From positions 744,388 through 808,387 of the forward strand of contig JAQTZB010000001.1 in the NCBI GenBank assembly GCA_028688015.1: 64,000 nt of DNA, read 5' to 3'. The position numbers and the translations under genes are program-made. Shown piece after piece: positions 1 through 8,677 of this stretch. Positions within the stretch are counted from its first letter, which is position 1. Every line of letters begins with the position of its first letter. The DNA is from Elusimicrobiales bacterium. GTDB taxonomy: Bacteria > Elusimicrobiota > Elusimicrobia > Elusimicrobiales > UBA9959. The notes beneath the pieces are model-generated. The model was not told the DNA's origin. It did no database searches and saw only the letters and a list, made by a program, of their open reading frames with translations.

Positions 1-352
1 GCGGCACGCCGGCCGGTGAGAGCGGCGAGCCCGGCTGCTGCACCAGGGAGTTGATCCAGTGGCGGCCGTCGCGCAGCGCCCAGGCGCCGGAAGTGTCGGC
101 CTGCCAGCGGCCGGTGCCGAGGGCCGAGGCTGGCGCGTAGAGCGGGTTGTAGGGGTCCACGCTGACGAAACTCTTGAGGACTTCCTGGGCGTGGCGCACC
201 GCCATCGCGGCCGCGTCGCGCTTGTCGGCCCTCGCGTCGGACACGAAGCTGGACAGCACCACCGAGAACACCGCGGTGGTGGTCACCGCGGCTATCATGG
301 TGGCCATCGTGACTTCTATCAGGCTCTGGCCCGGCCTCTTGCGCGCTTTCAT
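1..352 (-). CDS. Prepilin-like minor pilin, 3' end cut by window edge
   Basis: The reading frame starts at the ATG at 352 and stays open to the window edge (about 117 residues). The N-terminus is a class III signal: basic leader, then PG|QSLIEVTM, with Gly8 as the cleavage site and Glu at mature position +5, followed by a hydrophobic helix. PilD-type peptidase would process it and it would join the pilus as a minor pilin (PilV/GspI-like). It starts 4 nt after the stop of the upstream pilin and has no clear Shine-Dalgarno of its own, which suggests translational coupling. The globular part shows no recognised domain in the portion visible. Confidence 0.8.
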   Translation of the reverse strand, partial: MKARKRPGQSLIEVTMATMIAAVTTTAVFSVVLSSFVSDARADKRDAAAMAVRHAQEVLKSFVSVDPYNPLYAPASALGTGRWQADTSGAWALRDGRHWINSLVQQPGSPLSPAGVP

Positions 353-356
353 AAAG

Positions 357-860
357 TTAGAACTTGGGGCAGCTCGGCGCGCCGCCCAACTCTTCGCAGC
401 GGCCGCTGTTGTAGAAGCGGTAGCCCCAGTTGGCGTAGGCGCCGCTGGCCCCTGCCTTGCGCTTGGTGCAGGAGACGCCTATCTCCGTGCCCGCGCTGCC
501 GCAGCACGGCCCGCCGTTGCCGCCGTTGCAGACGTAGAAGTCGTAAGAGGACTGGTTCCAGTCCTGCTGGGCCACGTAGCCGCACGCTATCAGGCGGCAG
601 CCGCTGTTGGCCGGGACGTTGGCGCAGGTGTAAGTGTTGCAGTTGTTGGTGACGGAGCCGCTCATGGAGGCCGCGGGCTGGTCCAGCCGGAACATCCGGT
701 TGGCGTTGCCCAGCAGGTGCCCGAGCGCCACCGAGTCGGTGGCCTTGGAGGTTTCCACCGTCTTGTAGTAGTACGGCACGCTGACCGAGGCCAGGATGCC
801 CATGATCAGCACGACGACCACGAGCTCTATAAGGGTGAAGCCTTCTTTCCGGGTTTTCAT
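357..860 (-). CDS. Cysteine-rich type IV pilin / pseudopilin
   Basis: 167 residues. Leader MKTRKEG with cleavage G7|F8 and Glu at mature +5 (FTLIELVVVV), then a hydrophobic alpha1-N helix: a type IVa pilin or GspG-like pseudopilin exported through the inner membrane and assembled by PilB/PilC. The globular domain carries ten cysteines (including a CC pair near residue 125), far more than the usual two of a major pilin, so several disulfides are likely. A strong GGAGGGG ribosome-binding site sits just ahead of the ATG. Last complete gene of the pilus operon, 16 nt after pilC. Whether it is the major subunit cannot be told from sequence. Confidence 0.88.
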   Translation of the reverse strand: MKTRKEGFTLIELVVVVLIMGILASVSVPYYYKTVETSKATDSVALGHLLGNANRMFRLDQPAASMSGSVTNNCNTYTCANVPANSGCRLIACGYVAQQDWNQSSYDFYVCNGGNGGPCCGSAGTEIGVSCTKRKAGASGAYANWGYRFYNSGRCEELGGAPSCPKF

Positions 861-876
861 TTTCCCCTCCGTAAGT

Positions 877-2100
877 TTAACCGGCGCCTATCTGCGACAG
901 CTGGAAGATGGGCATGAAGATGCTCATCACGATCACGGCCACCAGGCCGCCTACGCCCACGACCAGGATCGGGTCGATCATCGAGCTGAAGCGGCGCAGC
1001 CACTGGTCGATCTGCTCCTGGTAATACTTCGAAAGCACCACGATGATGTCAGGCAGCTTGCCCGACTCTTCGCCCATCCACATCATCTCGGTCACCATCG
1101 GCGGGAAGATGTTGGTCTTCTTGAAGGACTCCGAGATGGACCGGCCGCTGGCGATGTCGTTCTTGGCCTGCTTCAGCGCGGCCTGGAAGATCAGGTTCTT
1201 CTTGAACGCGCCCTCGAGCACCGAGACGGCGTTGAGGATGCTGACGCCCGAGCGGATCAGCGTGGCCATGGTGGTGAGCATGCGCTCGATGGCCATGGAC
1301 TTGATCAGCGAGCCGACGAGCGGCATGTTGAACTGGATATGGTTCCAGGTCAGGCGGCCGGGCGGCGTGGCGATGTAGGCCTTGAAGCCGAACGCGCTGC
1401 CGATGCCGACCACGAGGATGAGCACCAGGTACTTGGTCACGACGTAGGAAATATTGACGATCACCTGCGTGATGAAAGGCAGCTGCAGGTTGAAGTCCTT
1501 GAAGATGCCGGCGAAGACCGGGACGATGTAGACGATGAAGTAGATCAGCACGCCGACCGACATGGTCATCAGCACGGCCGGGTAGGAGATGGCCGTGATG
1601 ATCTTGGACTTCACGTTCTCCTGCGACTCGCTGTAGGCCGTGATCTGGCGCAGCACGGCGGGCAGCTGACCTGACACCTCGCCGGCCTGCACCAGGGAGA
1701 TCCAGATCTCGTCGAAAACCTTGGGATGCTTCTCCAGCGCCTTGTGGAAAGCGCCGCCGGCGGATACTTCCTTGGTGACGGTGGAGAGCACGGCGCCGAG
1801 GTTCTTGTTCTCGGCGTGCTCGGAGAGCAGCGACAGCGCGCGCACCAGCGGGATGCCGCCGCCTATCAGCGTGGCCATCTGCTCGCCGAAGAACACCATC
1901 TCGCGGCCGGAGATGCTGCCCCCGCTGAGCTTCTTGATGCTCATGATGCCCTTGGACTTGGTGTCCTCGGACTGGATGGAAAGGATGAAGAGGCCCTTGG
2001 TCTGCAGCGCCTGTACCGCGCCGTCCTCGTCGTCGGCGTCCAGGGCCCCGGTGGTCACCGTGCCCTGCGCGTCCTGGACCGTATAAATAAATCTTCCCAT
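877..2100 (-). CDS. pilC: Type IV pilus inner-membrane platform protein PilC
   Basis: 407 residues, the normal length for PilC/GspF. Two repeated T2SSF domains (about residues 70-190 and 270-395) and three membrane segments (about 170-192, 218-240 and 378-400), ending MPIFQLSQIG-AG, a typical PilC C-terminus. The family forms the inner-membrane platform that the PilB motor turns to insert or remove pilins. It lies 44 nt downstream of pilB and directly upstream of the pilin gene, the common pilB-pilC-pilin order. Confidence 0.95.
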   Translation of the reverse strand: MGRFIYTVQDAQGTVTTGALDADDEDGAVQALQTKGLFILSIQSEDTKSKGIMSIKKLSGGSISGREMVFFGEQMATLIGGGIPLVRALSLLSEHAENKNLGAVLSTVTKEVSAGGAFHKALEKHPKVFDEIWISLVQAGEVSGQLPAVLRQITAYSESQENVKSKIITAISYPAVLMTMSVGVLIYFIVYIVPVFAGIFKDFNLQLPFITQVIVNISYVVTKYLVLILVVGIGSAFGFKAYIATPPGRLTWNHIQFNMPLVGSLIKSMAIERMLTTMATLIRSGVSILNAVSVLEGAFKKNLIFQAALKQAKNDIASGRSISESFKKTNIFPPMVTEMMWMGEESGKLPDIIVVLSKYYQEQIDQWLRRFSSMIDPILVVGVGGLVAVIVMSIFMPIFQLSQIGAG

Positions 2101-2144
2101 ATATATCTTATAGTCTAACAGATGAACCCGCTAACTTCAAGGTC

Positions 2145-3890
2145 TTAATGCTCCGTCATCGTTATCGACATCATGTCCTCCGCGGACGTGACGCCGGCCA
2201 GCACCTTGCGCCAGCCGCTGGCGCGCAGGTCCCACGCGCCGCTTTTGGCCACGGCCTCGCGCATCAGGTGGTTCTCGGCGCCCTTGACGATAATGCGCTT
2301 TATCTCCTCGGTTATGAAGAACACCTCGTAGATGGCCTTGCGGCCCTTGTAGCCCATGTTGACGCACTTGGGGCAGCCGCGCGGCTTGTAGAAGGTCAGC
2401 TTGGTCAGGTCCGGCAGCGGGTTCAGGTAGGACTGCCTGGCGAACAGGTCCAGCTCCTCCTGCGAGGGCCTGTAGGGCACCTTGCATTCCGGGCACAGCA
2501 CGCGCACCAGGCGCTGCGCGGCCACCAGCAGCAGGGTGCTCGCGAGCAGGTACGCCTCGATGTCCATGTCGATGAGGCGCGGGATGGCCTCCAGCGCGGT
2601 GTTGGTGTGCAGCGTCGACAGCACGAGGTGGCCGGTCATGGCGGCCTTCAGACAGGCCTCGGCGGTCTCGTTGTCGCGGGTTTCGCCGACCAGAATGACG
2701 TCGGGGTCCTGGCGGAGGAAGGAGCGCAGGCCCGCGGCGAAAGTGAGGCCGATCTGCGGCCGGATCTGCACCTGGCTGATGCCCTCCATCTTGACTTCGA
2801 CGGGGTCCTCCAGCGTCATGATATTGATCTCGGGCGACTTGATGGTGTTGAGCACGGCGTTGAGCGTGGTCGTTTTGCCGGAGCCGGTGGGGCCCGTCAG
2901 CAGGATCAGGCCGTGCGGCGCGGTGGCGGCCTTGAGGAAGTCCTCCTTCTGGCGCACTTCGAAGCCGATCTTGTCGACGTTGAATTCCACCGCGCCCTTG
3001 TCGAGCAGACGCATGACCAGCTTTTCGCCGAAGACGGTGGGGCAGATCGAGACGCGGGTCTCGATATTGCGGTTCTGGAACTTGATGGTGAAACTGCCGT
3101 CCTGCGGCAGGCGGCGCTCGGAGATGTCGAGCTTGGCCAGGATCTTGACGCGGGAGATGATGGCGTCGAACAACTCGCTCTGCGGAGCGCTGCGCTCGTA
3201 GAGGGAGCCGTCGATGCGGAAGCGCAAGGCCACCTTCTCGTCGTATTTTTCCAGGTGGATGTCGCTGCAGCGCTCGGAGATCGCCTGCTTGATGACGGCG
3301 TTGACCAGCTTGATGCTCTGCGCGCCCTTGCTCTCGCCGATGATGACCTTGTCCAGGTCCAGCTTGCCGTCGGAGGTGACCACGTCGGTCTCGGAGGCCT
3401 CGCCCCCCTCTCCGGCCTTGTCCAGCACTTTGTCGATAAGGCTGCCGCCCTGCGCGGAATAGAAGCCGTCTATGACCTTCAGGATCTGCGCCTTGGTAGA
3501 GATGAACGGCGTGATCTCCATGCCCGACACCAGCTTGATGTTGTCGATCATGATGATGTTCGTCGGGTCGGTCAGCGCGGTGGCCAGCGTGTTGTTCTCG
3601 ATGAACAGCGGCACCACGGCGTTGTCGCGCGCGAACTTCTCGGGGATGAGCTTCTCCAGGCCCTGGCCCTTCTCGGGGTTCAGGATCTGGTTCTCCTTGG
3701 AGGCGTAGATGATGCCCAGCTGCTTGGCCAGGGCCTGGGCCACCTGCTCCTCGGTGGCGTAGCGCAGCTTGACCAGGGCCTCGCCGATCAGGCCGCCCTG
3801 CTGCTGCTGGAATTTCAGTCCCTTCTGCAGCTGCTCTTCCGTGATCCATTTCGCCTGGACCATGATCTCGCCGAGGAGTTTATGTGCCAT
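2145..3890 (-). CDS. pilB: Type IV pilus assembly ATPase PilB
   Basis: 581 residues. N-terminal T2SSE_N/MshEN-like region (1-150), then the hexameric secretion ATPase core: Walker A GPTGSGKTT (333-341), Asp box EDPVE (361-365), Walker B around QDPDVIL (394-400), His box HLVLSTLHTN (421-430). Two CxxC pairs, C466/C469 and C506/C509, make the zinc site typical of PilB/GspE. The Walker B follow-on reads VGETRD rather than the usual VGEIRD. It powers pilus extension from the cytoplasm. Sits between pilQ and pilC; a long hairpin (3933-3971) lies in the 108-nt gap upstream. Confidence 0.96.
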   Translation of the reverse strand: MAHKLLGEIMVQAKWITEEQLQKGLKFQQQQGGLIGEALVKLRYATEEQVAQALAKQLGIIYASKENQILNPEKGQGLEKLIPEKFARDNAVVPLFIENNTLATALTDPTNIIMIDNIKLVSGMEITPFISTKAQILKVIDGFYSAQGGSLIDKVLDKAGEGGEASETDVVTSDGKLDLDKVIIGESKGAQSIKLVNAVIKQAISERCSDIHLEKYDEKVALRFRIDGSLYERSAPQSELFDAIISRVKILAKLDISERRLPQDGSFTIKFQNRNIETRVSICPTVFGEKLVMRLLDKGAVEFNVDKIGFEVRQKEDFLKAATAPHGLILLTGPTGSGKTTTLNAVLNTIKSPEINIMTLEDPVEVKMEGISQVQIRPQIGLTFAAGLRSFLRQDPDVILVGETRDNETAEACLKAAMTGHLVLSTLHTNTALEAIPRLIDMDIEAYLLASTLLLVAAQRLVRVLCPECKVPYRPSQEELDLFARQSYLNPLPDLTKLTFYKPRGCPKCVNMGYKGRKAIYEVFFITEEIKRIIVKGAENHLMREAVAKSGAWDLRASGWRKVLAGVTSAEDMMSITMTEH

Positions 3891-3932
3891 AGATATTACG
3901 TGCCGCCTTTCCTTCTGCCCTTCAAGGGCGAA

Positions 3933-3971
3933 GGATAAAGGGCTTTGGACCCCGCGGTCCGCCCTTTATCC
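3933..3971 (-). promoter_or_regulatory. Perfect 16-bp intra-operon hairpin between pilQ and pilB
   Basis: Arms 3933-3943 and 3961-3971 pair perfectly (GGATAAAGGGC), three T residues face no partner, and an inner stem GGACC/GGTCC (3947-3951 with 3956-3960) closes a CCGC loop. No T-tract follows on the minus strand, so it looks less like a terminator than an RNA-processing or stability element separating the membrane-complex genes from pilB. Confidence 0.55.
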
Positions 3972-3998
3972 CGTAGCCCGCCTGACCGCGCCAAGCGG

Positions 3999-5696
3999 TT
4001 AGTCCACCAGTATCGTCGGCGTGAGGAAGATGACCAGGTCGGTGTTGGTGCGCCTGGAGCTCACGCTGGTAAAAAGCCAGCCGATTATCGGTATGTAGCC
4101 CAGCAGCGGGACCTTGCGGATGGTCTTGGTCTCGGTAGAGGCCAGCATGCCGCCGATGACCACGGTCTGGCCGTTCTTGACGCGCACCATCGTGGAGGCG
4201 CCGCGGCTGACCGGGTCGTAGACCGTCTGCCCCTGCACCGTGATGGCCGAGGCCACCGCGTCGGAGTAGGCGGGCTGCACTATCATAGTGATGTAGCCTT
4301 CCTTGTTCACCTGCGGGGTGACCTTCAGGATCAGGCCGATGCGGCGGCGCTCCACGCCGCTGGAGGAAGAGCCGGCCGACCCGCCCGCCGAGGAGACGGT
4401 GCTGGTCGTGCCCATGGCCGCGTCCTTGGAGATGGTGATCAGCGCCGTCTTGTTGTTCATCGCCACGATCTTGGGCTTGCCCAGGTAGCGGCCTTCGCCC
4501 TTGGAGATCAGCGCGCGGAAGATGGCCTGCAGCTGCGCCAGGCTGAAGACGCCGTAGTAGACGCCCTTGGAGCTCTGCTGGCCCGTGGAGAAGATTGGGT
4601 CCACCGAGCCGGCGCTGCCGCCGCTGCCGGATTCGCCGGCGATGTCGCTGGTCTTCGGGAAGAATTTTTTCCATTCGTCGCCGGAGAAGAAGCCGGGGCG
4701 CAGGCCGTAGTCGGTCAGGCGCGAGGGGCCGGCGAAATAGGCCATCTCGCCGCGCGAGCCGCCCCATTCGATGCCGAGCTCGTTCATGCGGTCGGTGTTG
4801 ATCTCGACGATCTGCGCCTCGATGAGGATCTGCGGCGCCTTCTTGTCCAGCTCGGCGATGATCTGCTCGACCTGCGGGAAGACTTCCGGCACGTCGGTGA
4901 TGATCAGCGTGTTGGTGCGGGGGTCGGTGGCCAACTTGCCGTTCTTCTTGGAGAGCACGCTGCGCACGATATTGATGATGGAGATCGCGCTCTCCTTCTC
5001 GCCGCCCTTCTCTTCGCCGCCGCCCTGCTGCTGGCCGCCCTGCTGGTTGGAGGAGACGTCCTGGGAGGTGATGGAAGCGATCTCCTCGCCCACGGAGGTG
5101 ATCGGGATCAGCGGGATGTAGTTGAGCGTGTAGATCTTGGTGATCAGGTTGGGCATGTCCGCGGAACGGCGCTGCACCACGTAGGTATTGCTCTTGCCGA
5201 TGCGCTGGTAGGTGAGGCCCTTGACGCGCAGCAGCAGTTCCAGCGCTTCGCGCACGGTGGTCTTGCGCAGGAACACGGTGATGGTCTTGGTCTCGAGGCC
5301 TTCCGTGATGATGAAGTTGACCTTGGACTGCGCGGATACCACGTCCAGGAAGGTGGAGAGCGGGGCGCCCTTGAGACGGATGGGGCCGATCTTGCGGTCG
5401 AGGGGCGAGACGGATTCCACCTCCTCGTACATCGGGGCGTCCTTGGGGGCGCCGCCGATCTGGACCGAGTCGATGGGAGAGCCGGGGACCTGGCCCTGCG
5501 GCATCACCGAAGGCGGCGCGGAATCCGCCGGGCCGCTGTCGAGGATGGGGCCGCCCTCGTCGCCGCCCGGGCCCTGCAGGTCCTGGGCGAAGTCTTTATC
5601 CCCCGCGGGAGCGTCCTGGGCGTAGAGCCCGGCGACCGGGAAGAGGACCGGCTCCAGAGCCAGAGCCAGCGCGAGTAAAACTTTAAGAGTCTTCAT
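3999..5696 (-). CDS. pilQ: Type IV pilus secretin PilQ
   Basis: 565 residues with a cleavable signal peptide (hydrophobic to about 23, cleavage near YAQ-DA). Acidic/Pro-rich linker (28-100), an STN-like domain (about 105-175), N-domain region (185-295) broken by a Gln/Gly-rich insert (about 217-232), then the secretin barrel domain (about 390-565) with VVIGGML (512-518) and the family end around IIGWLF. Forms the outer-membrane channel for the pilus. It lacks the AMIN domains of proteobacterial PilQ, so it is closer in build to GspD/short PilQ forms. Followed in the operon by pilB. Confidence 0.93.
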   Translation of the reverse strand: MKTLKVLLALALALEPVLFPVAGLYAQDAPAGDKDFAQDLQGPGGDEGGPILDSGPADSAPPSVMPQGQVPGSPIDSVQIGGAPKDAPMYEEVESVSPLDRKIGPIRLKGAPLSTFLDVVSAQSKVNFIITEGLETKTITVFLRKTTVREALELLLRVKGLTYQRIGKSNTYVVQRRSADMPNLITKIYTLNYIPLIPITSVGEEIASITSQDVSSNQQGGQQQGGGEEKGGEKESAISIINIVRSVLSKKNGKLATDPRTNTLIITDVPEVFPQVEQIIAELDKKAPQILIEAQIVEINTDRMNELGIEWGGSRGEMAYFAGPSRLTDYGLRPGFFSGDEWKKFFPKTSDIAGESGSGGSAGSVDPIFSTGQQSSKGVYYGVFSLAQLQAIFRALISKGEGRYLGKPKIVAMNNKTALITISKDAAMGTTSTVSSAGGSAGSSSSGVERRRIGLILKVTPQVNKEGYITMIVQPAYSDAVASAITVQGQTVYDPVSRGASTMVRVKNGQTVVIGGMLASTETKTIRKVPLLGYIPIIGWLFTSVSSRRTNTDLVIFLTPTILVD

Positions 5697-5758
5697 AATA
5701 CGCCTCCGTCCTTCTTGCTTACCTATTATATGTTAACCTGAGGTCCCTGTAACAGCGG

Positions 5759-6502
5759 CTATCTCATAACTTTCTTGAATTTTTTGCCTTTGCACGAACC
5801 GGTTACGCATTCGGCTATCACATAGTCCACCCCGACCTTGAGGATCTTCACTCCGCGCACCGTCTGGCCGGCGTAATACATGTCGTTGTTGATCAGCGCG
5901 GCGTTGCCGACGATGCCTTGCAGGGTTATCCTGGTCTCGGGGCCGGGCTCTTTGGGTTTGTTCCGCTCGGCGTAGCGCTGCAGGCGCTCGGCCTCCTCGC
6001 GCTGCATCTGCTCATCCTTGATCCTGCGGTAATCGGCCGGGGAGAAAGTCGGGTCCCGCTCGCTTTTGGGGGTGTACCAGGAGCGCGGCTTGGGGATGGT
6101 AGAGACCTCCACGCCCTGCTCGGCGCCGGTGGAAACCTCCGGCTGCTGGACGGCGGGCTCGGGCGCGTTGGCGGAAGCGGAAGGGGCCTGTTCGGCCGGG
6201 GCGGCGGCCTGCGGCGCAGCGGGAGGCTGCGCGGCGGGGGCCTGCTGTACCGGGGCGGCGGCGGGCTGGGCCGGCGCCGCAGCCTGGGCCGGCGCCGCCT
6301 GCGGCTGCGCGGCCGGCGCGGCGGCGGGGCGCTGTGCGGCGTCCTGAGACGTCGGGAAAACGTTCGCCACCGGCCCGGTGGAGGTGGTTTCCGCGGCGGC
6401 CTTCTCCTTGCCCTGCATCACCCAGTTGTAGAACAGGAAGGACGGGACCGCGACCAGGGCGATCAGGAGCAGCCAGAGCAGGATGGAGGAAAAGCTTTTC
6501 AT
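5759..6502 (-). CDS. PilP-like pilus alignment protein
   Basis: 247 residues: one N-terminal membrane anchor (about 6-26), a long Ala/Pro/Gln-rich linker (about 45-125), and a compact C-terminal beta domain (about 190-247) with TLQGIVGNAALINN and a closing basic tail. This build and the slot between pilO and pilQ match PilP/GspC homology-region proteins, which link the PilMNO inner-membrane complex to the secretin. The C-terminal domain has a Cys pair (residues about 232 and 237). Sequence identity to PilP is low by eye, so position carries much of the weight. Confidence 0.72.
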   Translation of the reverse strand: MKSFSSILLWLLLIALVAVPSFLFYNWVMQGKEKAAAETTSTGPVANVFPTSQDAAQRPAAAPAAQPQAAPAQAAAPAQPAAAPVQQAPAAQPPAAPQAAAPAEQAPSASANAPEPAVQQPEVSTGAEQGVEVSTIPKPRSWYTPKSERDPTFSPADYRRIKDEQMQREEAERLQRYAERNKPKEPGPETRITLQGIVGNAALINNDMYYAGQTVRGVKILKVGVDYVIAECVTGSCKGKKFKKVMR

Positions 6503-6503
6503 A

Positions 6504-7100
6504 TCAGCCCCCCCCGCCCTGCTTCGGGAAAACGGTGGACAGGATGAAGCTGACCTTCACGTTGCCGGGGCTGTTCTCGTCGCGGGTGACCGACATCTCG
6601 GTGATGCGCAGGAAGATCGGGGAGTTCTCTATCTCGGCCAGCCAGCGGCCGAAGACATGGTAGGTGGTGGTGGTGGAAATTTCGCGGGACACGACCAGGT
6701 AGCCGCCCACTTCGCTCTCGCGCTGGGCGCTCTGCGAGTCCACCGAGACGCCCGCTTTCTTGGCGGTGCTGCTGATCACGTAGCTCAGCCACTCGTCCTT
6801 GTCCTTCACCAGCGGCAGCTTGCGCTGCAGCAGGGCCATGCGCTGCTTGGCCGTCTCGTACTGCTCCGCGTACTGAGAGACCACCGTCATGTTGACCACT
6901 TCGCCGCGGGCGCGGCTGAGGCGCCCGCCGGCCGGGCCGTAAAAGCCGAAATAGAGGACCAGCAGCACCGGGGCGGCGAAGATAACGGGCTTCTTGAAAG
7001 GCGCGAAGCCTTTTTCCCCGTAGATGATGAGGATATCGTCCCACATGCTCCTGAAGTAGGAGAGGGCTTTGTCGGGGATTGATCCTAGCTGGGGCGCCAT
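6504..7100 (-). CDS. pilO: Type IV pilus assembly protein PilO
   Basis: 198 residues: cytoplasmic N-terminus (1-37), one membrane segment (about 38-55), a coiled-coil stretch (about 65-100) and a C-terminal ferredoxin-like fold region (about 105-190) with the FGRWLAEIENSP segment typical of PilO. It forms the periplasmic PilN/PilO heterodimer. The ATG is one nucleotide past the PilP-like start/stop junction and 3 nt after the pilMN stop, so the three are surely co-translated. Confidence 0.82.
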   Translation of the reverse strand: MAPQLGSIPDKALSYFRSMWDDILIIYGEKGFAPFKKPVIFAAPVLLVLYFGFYGPAGGRLSRARGEVVNMTVVSQYAEQYETAKQRMALLQRKLPLVKDKDEWLSYVISSTAKKAGVSVDSQSAQRESEVGGYLVVSREISTTTTYHVFGRWLAEIENSPIFLRITEMSVTRDENSPGNVKVSFILSTVFPKQGGGG

Positions 7101-7103
7101 AGC

Positions 7104-8660
7104 TTATTTCCTCTTGAACCTGCACATCACCGCGAAGCCGCTGGTCTTCTGCGCGCCGGGGCCGGCGGCCACTCCGGAGCGGCCCCCTTCCTCGGTAGTG
7201 CTGTCTATCCCGCCGAAGGGCGCGCTGTACACTTTAAATTCCTCCGCCGCCTTGAGCGACTTGGTAAAGGCGTCTACCAGGCGGCCTTTCAGGTCGCCGC
7301 GCAGGAAAGTCTCGCCGCCGATGCGCATGGTTTTTTCCCCGGTCTGCATCTCGGACAGCGCGAACGGGTTGGAATAAGTCAGGTTGGTGACCCACAGGTC
7401 CGGGGGTATGCGGTCCGCGACGGCGGCCAGCTTGGGGGCCACCGGGTCGAGGTCGCTGACAAGGCCCTCCAGCACCATCGAGTTGGTGCCCATGGTCTCT
7501 ATGCGGGTGCGTATGGTGTCGGCCTCCAGGCCCTCCAGCTCCGGCACGTTGACCACTTTGGCCTTGAGCGAGGAGATCTTGGAGGAGAGCATCATCGTGC
7601 GGCCCTCGGCCAGCAGCCAGAGGGCGAGGATGAGCCCGCCCAGCAGGAAAGAGATGTTCCAGACGTAGCTCTGCACCTTCTTCTCCAGATCGGCGGCGGT
7701 GCTGACCCCGGAGATGTCGGGCAGGGAAGGGCCGGAGGTGCGGCCGCGCAGGGCCGCGGCGGTGGCCAGCAGCGAGGCGGCGTCGTTGTCCTTGAGCCCG
7801 CAGGCCTTGGAGGCTTCCCAGGCCTGCACGGCTACCGGGGCGGCCTCTTTCTCGGCTACCGGCTTCCAGCCGTCGACGCCGTCGCCGCTGATCATGATGG
7901 CTTTGTAATCCTTGCCGCCCACGTAGCGGTCCACGAACTGCACGCCGCCCTTGATATCCAGGCGCTTGCGCTCGCCCATCGACCCGCCCGAGTCGGTCTC
8001 GGTCTCGCGGTAGAGCACCGGGTAGCCGTTGTGCGAGAAGATCATGAAGGTCGAGTTCTCGCTGAAATGGATATAGCCCTTGGAGTCGTGGTCCTTGGGG
8101 TCCAGGAAGCCGAGCACGCGCTCGAAGGAGATGGGCGTGACCTCCAGTGCCGCCAGCGTAAGGCCGCAGCTCTTGAGGGTTTCGGTCAGGAACTCCACGC
8201 TCTTGCGCTGGGTAATGCCGAAGAGGACGCCGAGCTTCTTGCCGCCGTCCGCCGGCACCGCGCTGAAATCATAGACCACTTCGTCAAAGGAGACCGGGAT
8301 ATATTTCTTGGACTCGAGCGGGATGGACTTGCTCCAGAAGCGCCGGTCCACCGCGGGCATGACGAAATAGCGGATGATAGAGAACTGCTGGGACAGCGTC
8401 ACCACGACGGTGGAGGAATCCCAGCTGACCTTCTTGACCGCCTGCCGGAAAGGGGCGAGCCAGGAGGCCTTCTCGTTGAAGAAGTCGTTGTTCAGGGACA
8501 GGGGCCTGAGCATCCCCTCCTTCACCGGGAACTCGGTGGGGAATTTGACCAGGTGCTCGGTCTCCGGCCTGGAGTCCTTGCCCAGTTTGACCTGGGAGAT
8601 GCAGATCTCCTTAGGGGAGATATAGATGCCCAGGTGTTTAGGTCCCGCTGCTTTTGCCAT
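7104..8660 (-). CDS. PilM-PilN fusion, type IV pilus inner-membrane complex
   Basis: 518 residues. Residues 1-300 are a PilM-like actin-fold protein (IPLESKKYIPVSFDEVVYDF is the PilM signature region, about 130-150). A single membrane segment follows (about 333-352) and then a PilN-like periplasmic part with a coiled coil and a VADRIPPDLWVTNLTYS motif. PilM and PilN are separate genes in most pilus operons; here they are one chain, the layout of GspL in type II secretion. It recruits PilB and anchors PilO/PilP. Downstream gene pilO starts 3 nt after the stop. Confidence 0.85.
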   Translation of the reverse strand: MAKAAGPKHLGIYISPKEICISQVKLGKDSRPETEHLVKFPTEFPVKEGMLRPLSLNNDFFNEKASWLAPFRQAVKKVSWDSSTVVVTLSQQFSIIRYFVMPAVDRRFWSKSIPLESKKYIPVSFDEVVYDFSAVPADGGKKLGVLFGITQRKSVEFLTETLKSCGLTLAALEVTPISFERVLGFLDPKDHDSKGYIHFSENSTFMIFSHNGYPVLYRETETDSGGSMGERKRLDIKGGVQFVDRYVGGKDYKAIMISGDGVDGWKPVAEKEAAPVAVQAWEASKACGLKDNDAASLLATAAALRGRTSGPSLPDISGVSTAADLEKKVQSYVWNISFLLGGLILALWLLAEGRTMMLSSKISSLKAKVVNVPELEGLEADTIRTRIETMGTNSMVLEGLVSDLDPVAPKLAAVADRIPPDLWVTNLTYSNPFALSEMQTGEKTMRIGGETFLRGDLKGRLVDAFTKSLKAAEEFKVYSAPFGGIDSTTEEGGRSGVAAGPGAQKTSGFAVMCRFKRK

Positions 8661-8677
8661 AAATTTAATCGCCGGCC

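Noticed and set aside
2148..3938. Long plus-strand open frame of 596 codons opposite pilB
   Set aside because: Exact shadow of pilB in a high-G+C gene; the translation is rich in Leu/Val/Gly/Asp/His with no domain, and pilB has all motifs.
3945..5678. 577-codon plus-strand frame opposite pilQ
   Set aside because: Shadow of the secretin gene; composition typical of antisense to G+C-rich coding.
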